21,277 nucleotides of DNA from contig URJC01000008.1 of assembly GCA_900548135.1 (NCBI GenBank), forward strand, positions 1-21,277, in the 5' to 3' direction. The DNA comes from an uncultured Odoribacter sp. (GTDB lineage: Bacteria; Bacteroidota; Bacteroidia; Bacteroidales; Marinifilaceae). Below are positions 8,001 to 15,832 of this stretch, piece after piece; within the stretch, counting starts at the first letter, position 1, and each line of letters begins with the position of its first letter. A program made the translations under genes and the position numbers. The notes under the pieces are model-generated. The model had not been told where the DNA came from, did no database searches, and was given only the letters and a program-made list of their open reading frames with translations.

Positions 8001-8315
8001 ATGGCTGTAAGTTTGATGAGAGATCTGGTTATTGAAAAACTGAGTACGGTTTATGACCCTGAAATTCCTGTAAACATATGGGAATTAGGACTTGTGTATG
8101 ATATTGAATTTCCAAAACCTTCGGAAGTGGTGATTCACATGACTTTGACTGCGCCGGGATGTCCGATTGCAGATGAACTGGTGCAGCAGGTACATGATGC
8201 TGTGATGGAAGTGGAAGGAATTGAAGCGGCTACGGTGAATCTGGTATTTGAACCGGCCTGGACTCCCGACCGGATGAGTGATGTGGCAAAGTTAGAGTTG
8301 GGTTTTGATATATAA
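8001..8315 (+). CDS. sufT: SufT-like DUF59/MIP18 Fe-S maturation protein
   Basis: This 104-residue protein belongs to the DUF59 (MIP18/PaaD-like) family, whose members help deliver or mature Fe-S clusters. The family signature DPEIPVNIWELGLVYD is at residues 19-34 and the cysteine motif TAPGCPIADEL at 50-60, with Cys54. A second conserved region, NLVFEPAWTPDRMS, lies near 79-92. The gene is the last of the suf operon, 30 bases after sufE, a common place for SufT-like proteins. It is too short to be a full PaaD or ApbC fusion. No convincing terminator follows; the 8316-8474 gap holds only AT-rich sequence and the promoter of the next gene. Confidence 0.88.
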   Translation: MAVSLMRDLVIEKLSTVYDPEIPVNIWELGLVYDIEFPKPSEVVIHMTLTAPGCPIADELVQQVHDAVMEVEGIEAATVNLVFEPAWTPDRMSDVAKLELGFDI

Positions 8316-8397
8316 TCTATTTTTTAACCTGTTATTGATTGTTTTTTAGCTAATTTTTAGCCTGTGCTGATTTTTGAGATATAAATTATTTGGATTT

Positions 8398-8429
8398 ATT
8401 GAATATCTAAATAATTTAACATATATTTA
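8398..8429 (+). promoter_or_regulatory. Probable promoter of the barrel-SPOR gene
   Basis: ATTG (8398-8401), a 20-base spacer and TATATTTA (8422-8429) match the Bacteroidetes promoter in 3 of 4 and 7 of 8 positions. The last base of the -7 box is A rather than G, so confidence is moderate. The leader would be about 40 bases. Confidence 0.42.
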
Positions 8430-8474
8430 CACCGCGAAAATAGTGCAATTGGTGTTTGAAATACTTAAAAGTGT

Positions 8475-10268
8475 ATGAATCGTATTTTATTGATTGTCTG
8501 GGTGATTATTACTTTAGTCGGTGTTGTTAAGGCCCAGGATGGTAACAATACATCTTATTTCTTATCTAATCTTCCGCAGAGGTATCGGTTAAATCCGGCG
8601 TATCAGCCGGAATATAAAGTGTTTGTCGGACTTCCTGGATTAAGTGGAATTTCGGTGAATTACCTGAATTCTTCGTTTACTGTTGAAGATATGTTGTACA
8701 AACTGAATGATTCCGTGTACATGGATATCAATAAATTTTATGAATCTTTGCATAAACGGAATTATCTCTATTTTAACAATGAAAATTCTATACTCTCGAT
8801 TGGTGTGAAAGCCAAGGAATGGTATGGTACTTTTGAGATTACTCAAAAGAATGATTTGTTGTTTCGTTATAACAAAGACCTGTTTACTTTCCTGAAGTAC
8901 GGTAATATAGATTATCCGTCTATGGATTTCGGAAAATTGGGTTTGAACATGAATTCTTATCTGGAGGTTGCTTTCGGTCTTTCGAAACAGGTCAATGACA
9001 AGTTGACTGTCGGGGGACGCTTGAAATTTCTGATGGGTATTGCTAATGTGCATATGACTGATTCTGAACTGGATATTGTGACGGAGGATGATGGGACAAT
9101 GAAGTTACATTCCCGTCAGAATATAAAGATATCGGCTCCGGTACAGATCCGGAATGAACGGACTGGTCGGCCTTTCCCTCTGAATGAGCCTATCGATTGG
9201 GATGATTTCGATTTTGATACGGATAATCTGGGTGTTTCTGATTTTCTGCATGCTAAAAATCCTGGTTTTGCTATTGATTTAGGTGGGGAGTACCAATTGA
9301 ATGAACGGGTGAAATTGTTTGCCAGTTTGACTGATTTAGGTTTTATCCGTTGGGGAAATAAAGATAATAATTATAATTTTTATCAGGATGCAAATTTCGT
9401 GTGGGAGGGTGCTGATTTTTCTAATAGTATCAATAAAAATAACGAGGGGCATATTTCTGTAGATAGTGCTTTTCAAAAGATTACGGATGATTTGAAGGAC
9501 AATTTCCGTCTAAAGAATCAAGGAGGTGTTTACACCACGATGTTGAGTCCGAAGCTTTATTTGGGTGCTACCTATCAGTTAAATCGTATGTTTGATGTTG
9601 GCGGATTATTCCGGGCTTCTATTCTTGATGGTATGTTTATTCCTTCTTTAACGGCATCTGTTAATGGGCGATTGATTCGGAATATCAGTGCTTCTGTGTC
9701 TTATTCCATGACCAGGGGAAGTTATGTCAATGTAGGGGCTGGTTTGACAGCAAAACTCGGTCCGTTCCAGTTGTATGTGGAGACAGACAATCTGCTGGCA
9801 TGCAATTATACGAATACCCAGTCGGCAAACGGACGTTTTGGAATTAATTTATTATTCGGACATAAGGATCATAAGAAAAGGAAAAAACTACAGGAGGGAG
9901 TTCCCGGAGAGGTTATGATTACTCCTGTTCCTGTTAAGAAAGATACTATTGTCCGGTCTGATTCTGTGCAAATTGATCCGGTAGTTCCGATGAAACAGGA
10001 AAAGGTAATAGATACTGCCGGGGATACCCTCCGGAAATGTTATGTGATTGTCGGGAGTTTTAAAAGTAAACAACGGGCAGTGACTTTAAAACAAAAGCTG
10101 GTTTTTATGGGATTTAAAGATAGTACTATTTTGAGAAATGAACAGGGAATGTACCGGGTGAGTGCTTCTTATTTTACTACCCATGCTTCTTGTTGGGAAG
10201 AGGTCTTCCGGATTCGTAAAGATTATCCTCAATTTAGGGATGCCTGGGGCTTAACTGTTGAATCTTAG
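8475..10268 (+). CDS. DUF5723-like outer-membrane beta-barrel with C-terminal SPOR domain
   Basis: The product is a 597-residue exported protein. It has a signal peptide (residues 1-20, hydrophobic core LLIVWVIITLVGVV, cleavage around VKA-Q). A long region, about 25-470, has alternating polar and hydrophobic strands, aromatic belts and Gly/Asn turns, as in Bacteroidetes DUF5723/PorV-like outer-membrane proteins. A Pro/Val/Asp-rich linker of about 40 residues leads to a SPOR domain (about 520-597), beginning CYVIVGSFKSKQRAVTLKQK and containing GMYRVSASYF. SPOR domains bind denuded peptidoglycan glycan strands, so the protein may tether the outer membrane to septal wall. That role is inference. 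The gene has its own promoter and terminator and seems unrelated to the suf genes. Confidence 0.8.
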   Translation: MNRILLIVWVIITLVGVVKAQDGNNTSYFLSNLPQRYRLNPAYQPEYKVFVGLPGLSGISVNYLNSSFTVEDMLYKLNDSVYMDINKFYESLHKRNYLYFNNENSILSIGVKAKEWYGTFEITQKNDLLFRYNKDLFTFLKYGNIDYPSMDFGKLGLNMNSYLEVAFGLSKQVNDKLTVGGRLKFLMGIANVHMTDSELDIVTEDDGTMKLHSRQNIKISAPVQIRNERTGRPFPLNEPIDWDDFDFDTDNLGVSDFLHAKNPGFAIDLGGEYQLNERVKLFASLTDLGFIRWGNKDNNYNFYQDANFVWEGADFSNSINKNNEGHISVDSAFQKITDDLKDNFRLKNQGGVYTTMLSPKLYLGATYQLNRMFDVGGLFRASILDGMFIPSLTASVNGRLIRNISASVSYSMTRGSYVNVGAGLTAKLGPFQLYVETDNLLACNYTNTQSANGRFGINLLFGHKDHKKRKKLQEGVPGEVMITPVPVKKDTIVRSDSVQIDPVVPMKQEKVIDTAGDTLRKCYVIVGSFKSKQRAVTLKQKLVFMGFKDSTILRNEQGMYRVSASYFTTHASCWEEVFRIRKDYPQFRDAWGLTVES

Positions 10269-10283
10269 TTGGATAATAAGGAT

Positions 10284-10319
10284 AATAAAGGTGGGACCTA
10301 AGTTCCACCTTTATTTTTT
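10284..10319 (+). terminator. Rho-independent terminator after the barrel-SPOR gene
   Basis: The stem ATAAAGGTGG / CCACCTTTAT (10285-10294 and 10305-10314) with a G-T and an A-T pair continuing inward, and a short loop around CCTAAG, is followed by TTTTT (10315-10319). It lies in the gap between convergent genes. On the minus strand the U run is poorer (TTATTATCC), so it probably serves mainly the plus-strand gene. Confidence 0.85.
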
Positions 10320-10346
10320 GAATACGGGGTGATTTAGTTTTTGTTT

Positions 10347-13334
10347 TTATTGCAGGATCAGGAGATAACCTTTTCCTTTTTTTACTTTGAAAGTTTGGGT
10401 CGGTTCAAACTGAATTTCATCTTGGAATAAGGGAATTTCAGGTCCGTATAAACGGGTTGTCCGGGGATCAAGTTGAAGTTGTTTCCAATCTATATTCAGT
10501 TTGATATCTATGTCTTTCTCTGCCCAGCTGGCTATGGCAATCATGGTTTTATTATCTTTTACATAGCAAGTGGCAAGGACATCTTTCCGGTTCGTCTTTA
10601 CGGGATTGTTGCTAACCCAGTAGCCAATCATCCGGCTTCCTTTGATCCCAAAGTCATCCCATGCTTTCCATAGATACTGTGCTACTTCGCAGCCTTCCCA
10701 ATGCAGGCGGGAAGTCATACCGTAGATCATTCCCCTCCAGGGATTTCCACAGTTTTGTAGCATTTCTCCCATCATGCCATAAGGAATACCGGAAACTTCG
10801 GTAAGCCAATAGTCCGGATTGGCGTCGTAATCGAAATATTCTCCCAACCATAAGCGGTCAAGGTAAGGCATGTGTTCCATATATAAACAGGCACTGTTAA
10901 TATAGCCGTCTTGGGGATTGTATTGATTGGCAGAATGCAGGTCAATACGAGGTTCCGGACAACCGGCATCCAGCACTTTGCGGATTCGTTTCATTGTTGC
11001 CCGGTCGAAGGCCAGGTCGTCAATGTAAAGTCCGTCGATACCGACGTTTTTTACCAGCCAGTTCAAACCTTCAACGTAAAAATTGTGCCAACGGGAAACT
11101 CCTGAATTGACAATAGCTGCATCGGTGTATTTTTCAACAAACCAGGCTGCAATGTAATCTTCTTCCAGATGCTCCTGTAACCAGGAATAGCCGTTTCCTT
11201 TACCTGCTGAAAATATTTCATGACCCAATGAACGAAGTGCCCAAAGTTCTGGAGCCCGGTTGGCCAGTTCGCGTACCGTGTAATAGATTTTAACCTTACA
11301 TCCTTTGCTATGTGCTTCGTCTATATAAGCTTTCATAAAATCAGGGCGGAAGAAAGGATAATTAATGTGAGGATTGATGGGAGTTCCGTGGTGAATGTTG
11401 ATGGTATTGGCACCTTGGGCAACAACCTGGTCAATAGGTTCATAGCTGTGCAAATAACGGTCATGCCATTGCTTCTCAGTGTCAATGGGTTTGAAAGGAG
11501 TGACGGAAACTCGGAAGATAAAAGTCAGTTGTTCCCCTTTTTGCAGGTTACGTGCCCCGCTATAGGTCTGAATGGACATCTTCTTTCCCTTTTTGGCAAA
11601 TTTAATACCTCCTTTTCCTGAGTTATTCCAACATTCCGGAATGATAAGCGGTTTGGAATGATAGAAATTAGTGTTGAGGGGGCGTACATAATTTTCATCT
11701 CTGAATACACAATGCAAGCCGGCATTTACATTGCCAATCCAGAAACCTTCCTGATTTTTTTGAACATCCCATTTCCATTGATAGGAATCAGGAATTTCTG
11801 ATCCTACTTGTCCCATACCTAGCCAATATTTAGCTACCTGGGTGTTCATGGGTATTTCAAGACGGATATCGTCGAGCTCTGTTTTTTCGTTGGCTTTCAG
11901 TGTAATGATATATTCCATGTATCCATCGAATTCCATACTTGCTTTGCAATTTACGTCGATTTGTCCTGCTTGATTCTGTGTTTCCCAGCTGCAAACTCCT
12001 TTTTCTTTTTTCAAGAAATGGAAAGATTTGTTTTTCCAGGGTAGATTTTTTTGATTTTGTTCCAGCACAAATTGAAAGGGAGCATTGAGGATAGGGGTTG
12101 GTGTTTGGCCTATTTCTGTAACTGTTTCTGTGAAATAACTGTCGATATTGGCTGGTAGCCCGAACTCATTCAAAGTAACCTTTCTGCCCAGGCAACTGAT
12201 GGTTTTATTTTCGACAGTTAAAGGTTGAAAAGGTTTGACAATTTCGTCGTTACATGCCAGCTCAGAATTCAGCCAGCGTAAACGGGATAAACGATACATA
12301 TCACCATCTCCTTTATCGGTCAATATGCGGTCAGAAAGCTGAATGTTTATGGAAATCGTCTGTGGCTTAGTGTTTTCAGCTGTAACTGTAAGGTAGCCTT
12401 GGTATAAATCGGGATTTATTCCGGTTGGCATTTGAACACCGATCCATAAGGGTCTGATTTCAGATTGGGGTATCTGATAGTTAATCTGCATGGGTCTTTG
12501 TAGCCAGTCTCGTCCGGAAGTATTAAAGCAGGTAAATGCTGAAGCAGGAATGCTGTCTTTTTTTCCATTTAAATTTTCAAAAACTACTTGTACATTTTTC
12601 AGGTCTTTGTTTAATGCTTTTATCCCCAGTTGAAAAACGAAATATTCGTTCTGATCAGCTTCGGCAAAAAAAGCAGTATTAGCACCTTTATTGATCCAAC
12701 GATAAGGAAGATCGTGGTACATCTTGACCGGATGTTCACGGTCTTCGGGAAAGACCAGAAAGTCTTTATCCGGATTGGCCTGATATAGTTTTTCGGATTC
12801 CTGCCGGGTAGCAATGATTTCCATGGGGTAGAAGCTGTTGAAATTACCTCTGGATTGGAATTGTACAAAACGGGCATTAGGTATGGCATCTGCATTCGTA
12901 GTATGGTTACGGTTTAACCAGGAAGATTCTGCTTTTCCTGATTCCCGGGGATAATCTACTTTAGGATAGGGGCCTCCGGAAGAATGATAAGGGAGGTAAT
13001 AGATATAATAATCTCCTGGAATAGTTTGGGGTTGAAAAATCAACTGCCCTTTTTCACGGTCTATTTTTTCCCGATAGAAGTTGGAAATCGTTTTGCCGCT
13101 GGTGGCATCTATGATAATAATTCCTTTCTGTTCGACATTTTTATCATGTCTGCGCCAGGGAAGGATAGCCCGGACTGCATCGGAAGGTTCAGTTACATGT
13201 ACGACAGCCCTGTGATTTCCTAATGAATCCGGGTCCCAGAATGCAATTCCGTAGAGGGATGCATCTGGGACAAGAGGTTGGGCCAGCACGGGTAAACTGG
13301 TACAAATCCAAAGAAAGATAAATACTTTTTTCAT
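10347..13334 (-). CDS. Secreted protein resembling a glycoside hydrolase (GH123-N/DUF6067-like)
   Basis: The frame is open up to 13505, but the upstream part overlaps the flavoprotein gene. Start 13334 gives MKKVFIFLWICTSLPVLAQP, a clean signal peptide, and a 995-residue exported protein. Residues about 20-150 look like a beta-sandwich. The middle contains the ALNKDLKNVQVVFENL-type beta-rich module seen in GH123-N/DUF6067-like proteins. The C-terminal 350 residues look like a TIM barrel, with GIDGLYIDDLAFDR near residue 770, HSANQYN, and a Trp- and Tyr-rich region around GMTSRLHWEGCE. The two adjacent Asp residues in YIDD are plausible catalytic acids. Substrate is unknown and no SusC/SusD pair is in the window. 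I recognise the family only loosely. The gene starts 47 bases after the flavoprotein stop, so they may share a transcript. Confidence 0.62.
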   Translation of the reverse strand: MKKVFIFLWICTSLPVLAQPLVPDASLYGIAFWDPDSLGNHRAVVHVTEPSDAVRAILPWRRHDKNVEQKGIIIIDATSGKTISNFYREKIDREKGQLIFQPQTIPGDYYIYYLPYHSSGGPYPKVDYPRESGKAESSWLNRNHTTNADAIPNARFVQFQSRGNFNSFYPMEIIATRQESEKLYQANPDKDFLVFPEDREHPVKMYHDLPYRWINKGANTAFFAEADQNEYFVFQLGIKALNKDLKNVQVVFENLNGKKDSIPASAFTCFNTSGRDWLQRPMQINYQIPQSEIRPLWIGVQMPTGINPDLYQGYLTVTAENTKPQTISINIQLSDRILTDKGDGDMYRLSRLRWLNSELACNDEIVKPFQPLTVENKTISCLGRKVTLNEFGLPANIDSYFTETVTEIGQTPTPILNAPFQFVLEQNQKNLPWKNKSFHFLKKEKGVCSWETQNQAGQIDVNCKASMEFDGYMEYIITLKANEKTELDDIRLEIPMNTQVAKYWLGMGQVGSEIPDSYQWKWDVQKNQEGFWIGNVNAGLHCVFRDENYVRPLNTNFYHSKPLIIPECWNNSGKGGIKFAKKGKKMSIQTYSGARNLQKGEQLTFIFRVSVTPFKPIDTEKQWHDRYLHSYEPIDQVVAQGANTINIHHGTPINPHINYPFFRPDFMKAYIDEAHSKGCKVKIYYTVRELANRAPELWALRSLGHEIFSAGKGNGYSWLQEHLEEDYIAAWFVEKYTDAAIVNSGVSRWHNFYVEGLNWLVKNVGIDGLYIDDLAFDRATMKRIRKVLDAGCPEPRIDLHSANQYNPQDGYINSACLYMEHMPYLDRLWLGEYFDYDANPDYWLTEVSGIPYGMMGEMLQNCGNPWRGMIYGMTSRLHWEGCEVAQYLWKAWDDFGIKGSRMIGYWVSNNPVKTNRKDVLATCYVKDNKTMIAIASWAEKDIDIKLNIDWKQLQLDPRTTRLYGPEIPLFQDEIQFEPTQTFKVKKGKGYLLILQ

Positions 13335-13381
13335 ATGTTTAAGATTTAAGTATCGTATTCCAGGGGTTAAGTACAGATCTT

Positions 13382-13963
13382 TTATTTTGCCTGTTGTAAG
13401 GCTTTCAGCAGCCACGTGAGTTGTATGCCCAAATCCTTCATATTTCTGAGTCCTTTGGCATCCTGATACACTTCGCCAGGCATTTCCCCAATGCCAAAAT
13501 TCCAATAGGTAGAGCCTGGAACAATCATGCCGCCTCCCAGCATAAACCGGTTCAGTTCATCGTAGACTGTTACTGCACCTCCCCGGCGGACACTGATAAC
13601 GGCGGCTCCGACTTTGCGGGTTAAAGTACGTCCTTCTCCGATGGTAGTTAAGCCCAGGCGATCCATGAATGCTTTCATTTCAGCACTTACACTGCCGTAG
13701 TAAGTGGGGGAGGCCAGAATTATACCATCTGCCTCACGGGCTTTGCGGATATATTCATTCATACCATCATTTTTTATGGCGCACTGTCCGTCTTTAGTTT
13801 TAAAACAAGTGTAGCAGGAGGCACATCCCCTTAACCATTTTCCTCCTAATTGGATTAGTTCGGTTTCTATACCGGCCTCACGGATGGGTTTGAATACTTC
13901 TTCTATCAATTGTTCCGTGTTTCCTCCCTTACGGGGACTTCCATTAAATGCGACAATTTTCAT
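13382..13963 (-). CDS. Iron-sulfur flavoprotein / NADPH-dependent FMN reductase family
   Basis: The product is a 193-residue flavodoxin-fold protein. An FMN-phosphate loop, FNGSPRKGGNTEQL (6-19), and a second flavin loop, SPTYYGSVSAEMKAFMDR (85-102), are clear. Between them, residues 47-61 read C-X2-C-X2-C-X7-C (C47, C50, C53, C61), the compact cysteine motif of archaeal and anaerobe iron-sulfur flavoproteins that carry one [4Fe-4S] cluster. It may move electrons between ferredoxin-like carriers and another acceptor; substrate is unknown. It is transcribed away from hydG, with about 114 bases between starts. An alternative is a plain FMN reductase in which the cysteines are not a cluster site. 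The promoter at 13990-13997 supports the start. Confidence 0.85.
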   Translation of the reverse strand: MKIVAFNGSPRKGGNTEQLIEEVFKPIREAGIETELIQLGGKWLRGCASCYTCFKTKDGQCAIKNDGMNEYIRKAREADGIILASPTYYGSVSAEMKAFMDRLGLTTIGEGRTLTRKVGAAVISVRRGGAVTVYDELNRFMLGGGMIVPGSTYWNFGIGEMPGEVYQDAKGLRNMKDLGIQLTWLLKALQQAK

Positions 13964-13989
13964 GTTTCGGTATTTTTAGTTCGTACTTG

Positions 13990-13997
13990 CAAAACTA
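13990..13997 (-). promoter_or_regulatory. Probable -7 box of the flavoprotein gene
   Basis: On the minus strand TAGTTTTG (13997-13990) fits TAnnTTTG exactly, about 27 bases upstream of the ATG at 13963. No -33 TTTG lies at the usual 19-21 spacing; the nearest TTG-like triplet is about 24 bases away. Confidence 0.42.
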
Positions 13998-14077
13998 AAA
14001 TTTTTATTCAGCTAAATTTTACAATCCCGAAAATATTTCCGTATTTTGAAGATGGAAATCATTTACTATAAAATACT

Positions 14078-15577
14078 ATGAATGTAAGGGAATGGGTTCA
14101 ACAGGTGATAAAACCTGCTGAAATTGAGAAATATTTGGTTAATGGAAAAGATTTTATTGATGTACAGTCTATATTTGGTCATTTAGAGAAATACAAAAAT
14201 CCTGATAAACAGCAGGTGCGCGATATACTGAAAAAGTCTTTGGATATACACTTGCTGTCACCAGAGGAAACTGCAGTTTTATTGAATGTTAAAGATCCTG
14301 AGTTATTGGAAGAAATGCGGGAAACAGCTTTGGCTGTGAAAAAGAAAGTATATGATAACCGGATAGTGTTTTTTGCTCCTTTATATTGTTCAAATTTATG
14401 TGTAAATAGTTGTGTATACTGTGGTTTCCGTAGTGATAACTGCGAGGAAAAACGGCATGTACTGACGATGGAGGAAGTGAGGCGGGAGACGGAGGCTGTG
14501 ATTGACGAAGGGCATAAACGTTTGATTGCAGTTTATGGGGAACATCCCCAAAGCGATGCTGATTATATAGTTGATACAATGGCTACTATTTATGCAACAA
14601 AGCGGGTTACGCCGACAGGAAATGGTTTTAATAATATCCGTCGTGTCAATATCAATGCGGCGCCGATGAGTATTGAGAATCTCCGGAAGTTGTGGCGTGC
14701 CGGAATAGGTACTTACCAGGTGTTCCAGGAAACTTATCATCCGGGACGTTATACTGAATTGCATCCCGCTAATACGATAAAGGGAAATTTCCGGTGGCGG
14801 TTGTATGCTATGCACCGGGCAATGGATGCCGGGATAGACGATGTTGCTATCGGTGCCTTGTTTGGTTTGTATGACTGGCGTTTTGAGGTGATGGGACTGG
14901 TTCATCATGCTCATGATTTGGAACGTCAGTTTGGAATAGGGCCCCATACGATTTCTTTCCCGCGTATGCAGCCGGCTTTGGGATCATTTGTAAGTGAGAA
15001 TTCGCCTTATTTAGTCAGAGATGATGCTTTTAAGCGGTTGGTGATGATTTTACGTCTGGCTGTTCCTTATACGGGGTTGATCGTGACTGCCCGTGAAAGA
15101 GCTGATTTACGGAGGGAAATTATTAATTACGGATGTACTCAAACGGATGCCTCTTCAAAGATCGGCATCGGGGCTTATTCTGAAAAGAAAGTACAGGAAG
15201 AAAATCCGGATAAAGTGCAATTTATGCTGGGAGATGAACGGAGTTTGGATGAGGTCATCCGTGAATTGGCCCAGGATGGTTATATTACTTCTTTTTGTAC
15301 GGCAGGATACCGTTGTGGGCGTACGGGGGATAAGATTATGAATCTGTTGGAAAAAGGGGTAGAAGGGAAATTCTGTAAATTGAATGCAGTATTGACGTTC
15401 CGGGAATATCTGAATGATTATGCTTCACCTGAAACCCGTATGATCGGTGAGCAGTTGATTGAGAAAGAGTTACGTGAGATTTCAGGTATGCCTTTCTTTA
15501 CAGAAAAGAAATTGTTATCAACATTTCAGACTTATTACAAACGAATCGCTTCAGGAGAACGTGATTTATATATGTAG
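14078..15577 (+). CDS. hydG: [FeFe]-hydrogenase maturase HydG (radical SAM tyrosine lyase)
   Basis: HydG cleaves tyrosine by radical SAM chemistry and makes the CO- and CN-bearing iron unit for the H-cluster. The protein is 499 residues. The radical SAM motif C-VNS-C-VY-C is at C108, C112, C115, with C104 just before. The GPHTIS block carries His290, matching the His that holds the extra iron in known HydG. The C-terminal auxiliary-cluster region is odd: cysteines are at 407, 413 and 433, i.e. C-X5-C-X19-C. Known HydG has C-X2-C-X22-C, with the same 26-residue overall distance, and Gly410 now occupies the second Cys place. ThiH lacks these cysteines, so HydG remains the better call. A -7-like TATTTTG lies at 14042-14048. 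HydE and HydF are not in the window. Confidence 0.92.
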   Translation: MNVREWVQQVIKPAEIEKYLVNGKDFIDVQSIFGHLEKYKNPDKQQVRDILKKSLDIHLLSPEETAVLLNVKDPELLEEMRETALAVKKKVYDNRIVFFAPLYCSNLCVNSCVYCGFRSDNCEEKRHVLTMEEVRRETEAVIDEGHKRLIAVYGEHPQSDADYIVDTMATIYATKRVTPTGNGFNNIRRVNINAAPMSIENLRKLWRAGIGTYQVFQETYHPGRYTELHPANTIKGNFRWRLYAMHRAMDAGIDDVAIGALFGLYDWRFEVMGLVHHAHDLERQFGIGPHTISFPRMQPALGSFVSENSPYLVRDDAFKRLVMILRLAVPYTGLIVTARERADLRREIINYGCTQTDASSKIGIGAYSEKKVQEENPDKVQFMLGDERSLDEVIRELAQDGYITSFCTAGYRCGRTGDKIMNLLEKGVEGKFCKLNAVLTFREYLNDYASPETRMIGEQLIEKELREISGMPFFTEKKLLSTFQTYYKRIASGERDLYM

Positions 15578-15659
15578 CCGGACCAGGAGGACTGGTTTGT
15601 CAGATAGATTTTTACGCTTACTACCTGCGAAGTATTTCATACTCTGTATTTTGCCTGTA

Positions 15660-15773
15660 ATGCCAAATACCGGAAGAAAAGGTGATCTTTTTGATAAAAT
15701 ATACTTACCCGAAGAACTTGCAAAGAGGATATTATTAAAAAACAATGATAGATGTGAAAAAATGAAAATGTAG
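15660..15773 (+). other. Possible 37-residue ORF in the hydG-GH105 gap
   Basis: The 15578-15832 gap contains this ATG-initiated frame, MPNTGRKGDL...CEKMKM. It is Lys/Leu-rich with a helix-like KIYLPEELAKRILLKNN segment. No recognisable domain, RBS or promoter points to it. It may be chance, a decayed gene remnant or a tiny protein. The rest of the gap has a weak ACCAG/CTGGT hairpin after hydG (about 15580-15600) without a good T run, and the promoter box at 15796. Confidence 0.15.
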
Positions 15774-15795
15774 GTAATTTCTTCAGCTTTAATTA

Positions 15796-15803
15796 TATAT
15801 TTG
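15796..15803 (+). promoter_or_regulatory. Probable -7 box of the GH105 gene
   Basis: TATATTTG (15796-15803) matches TAnnTTTG exactly and lies 29 bases before the ATG at 15833. No good -33 TTTG is found 19-21 bases upstream, so an activator may be needed or the call may be wrong. Confidence 0.5.
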
Positions 15804-15832
15804 TACCATCGATTGCATAAAATTAATTAAAT

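Noticed and set aside
8316..8397. Terminator after the suf operon (GCTAA-TTT-TTAGC)
   Set aside because: Only a 5-bp stem with a 3-base loop and no proper T run; not convincing.
8640..9053. 137-residue minus-strand ORF inside the barrel-SPOR gene
   Set aside because: Antisense shadow of a gene with signal peptide, barrel and SPOR domain.
13335..13505. N-terminal extension of the large glycoside-hydrolase-like ORF
   Set aside because: It overlaps the flavoprotein gene out of frame; the clear signal peptide begins at 13334.
14396..14947. 183-residue minus-strand ORF inside hydG
   Set aside because: Antisense shadow of a well-defined radical SAM gene, rich in Ile/His/Ser with no family features.
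14078..15577. ThiH (2-iminoacetate synthase) instead of HydG
   Set aside because: ThiH is a close paralogue but lacks the C-terminal cysteine cluster region; length, GPHTIS block and hydrogenase neighbours favour HydG.
15459..15659. Upstream part of an ORF overlapping the end of hydG
   Set aside because: Out-of-frame reading of hydG codons; only the short ATG-started tail at 15660 lies outside the gene and even that is doubtful.
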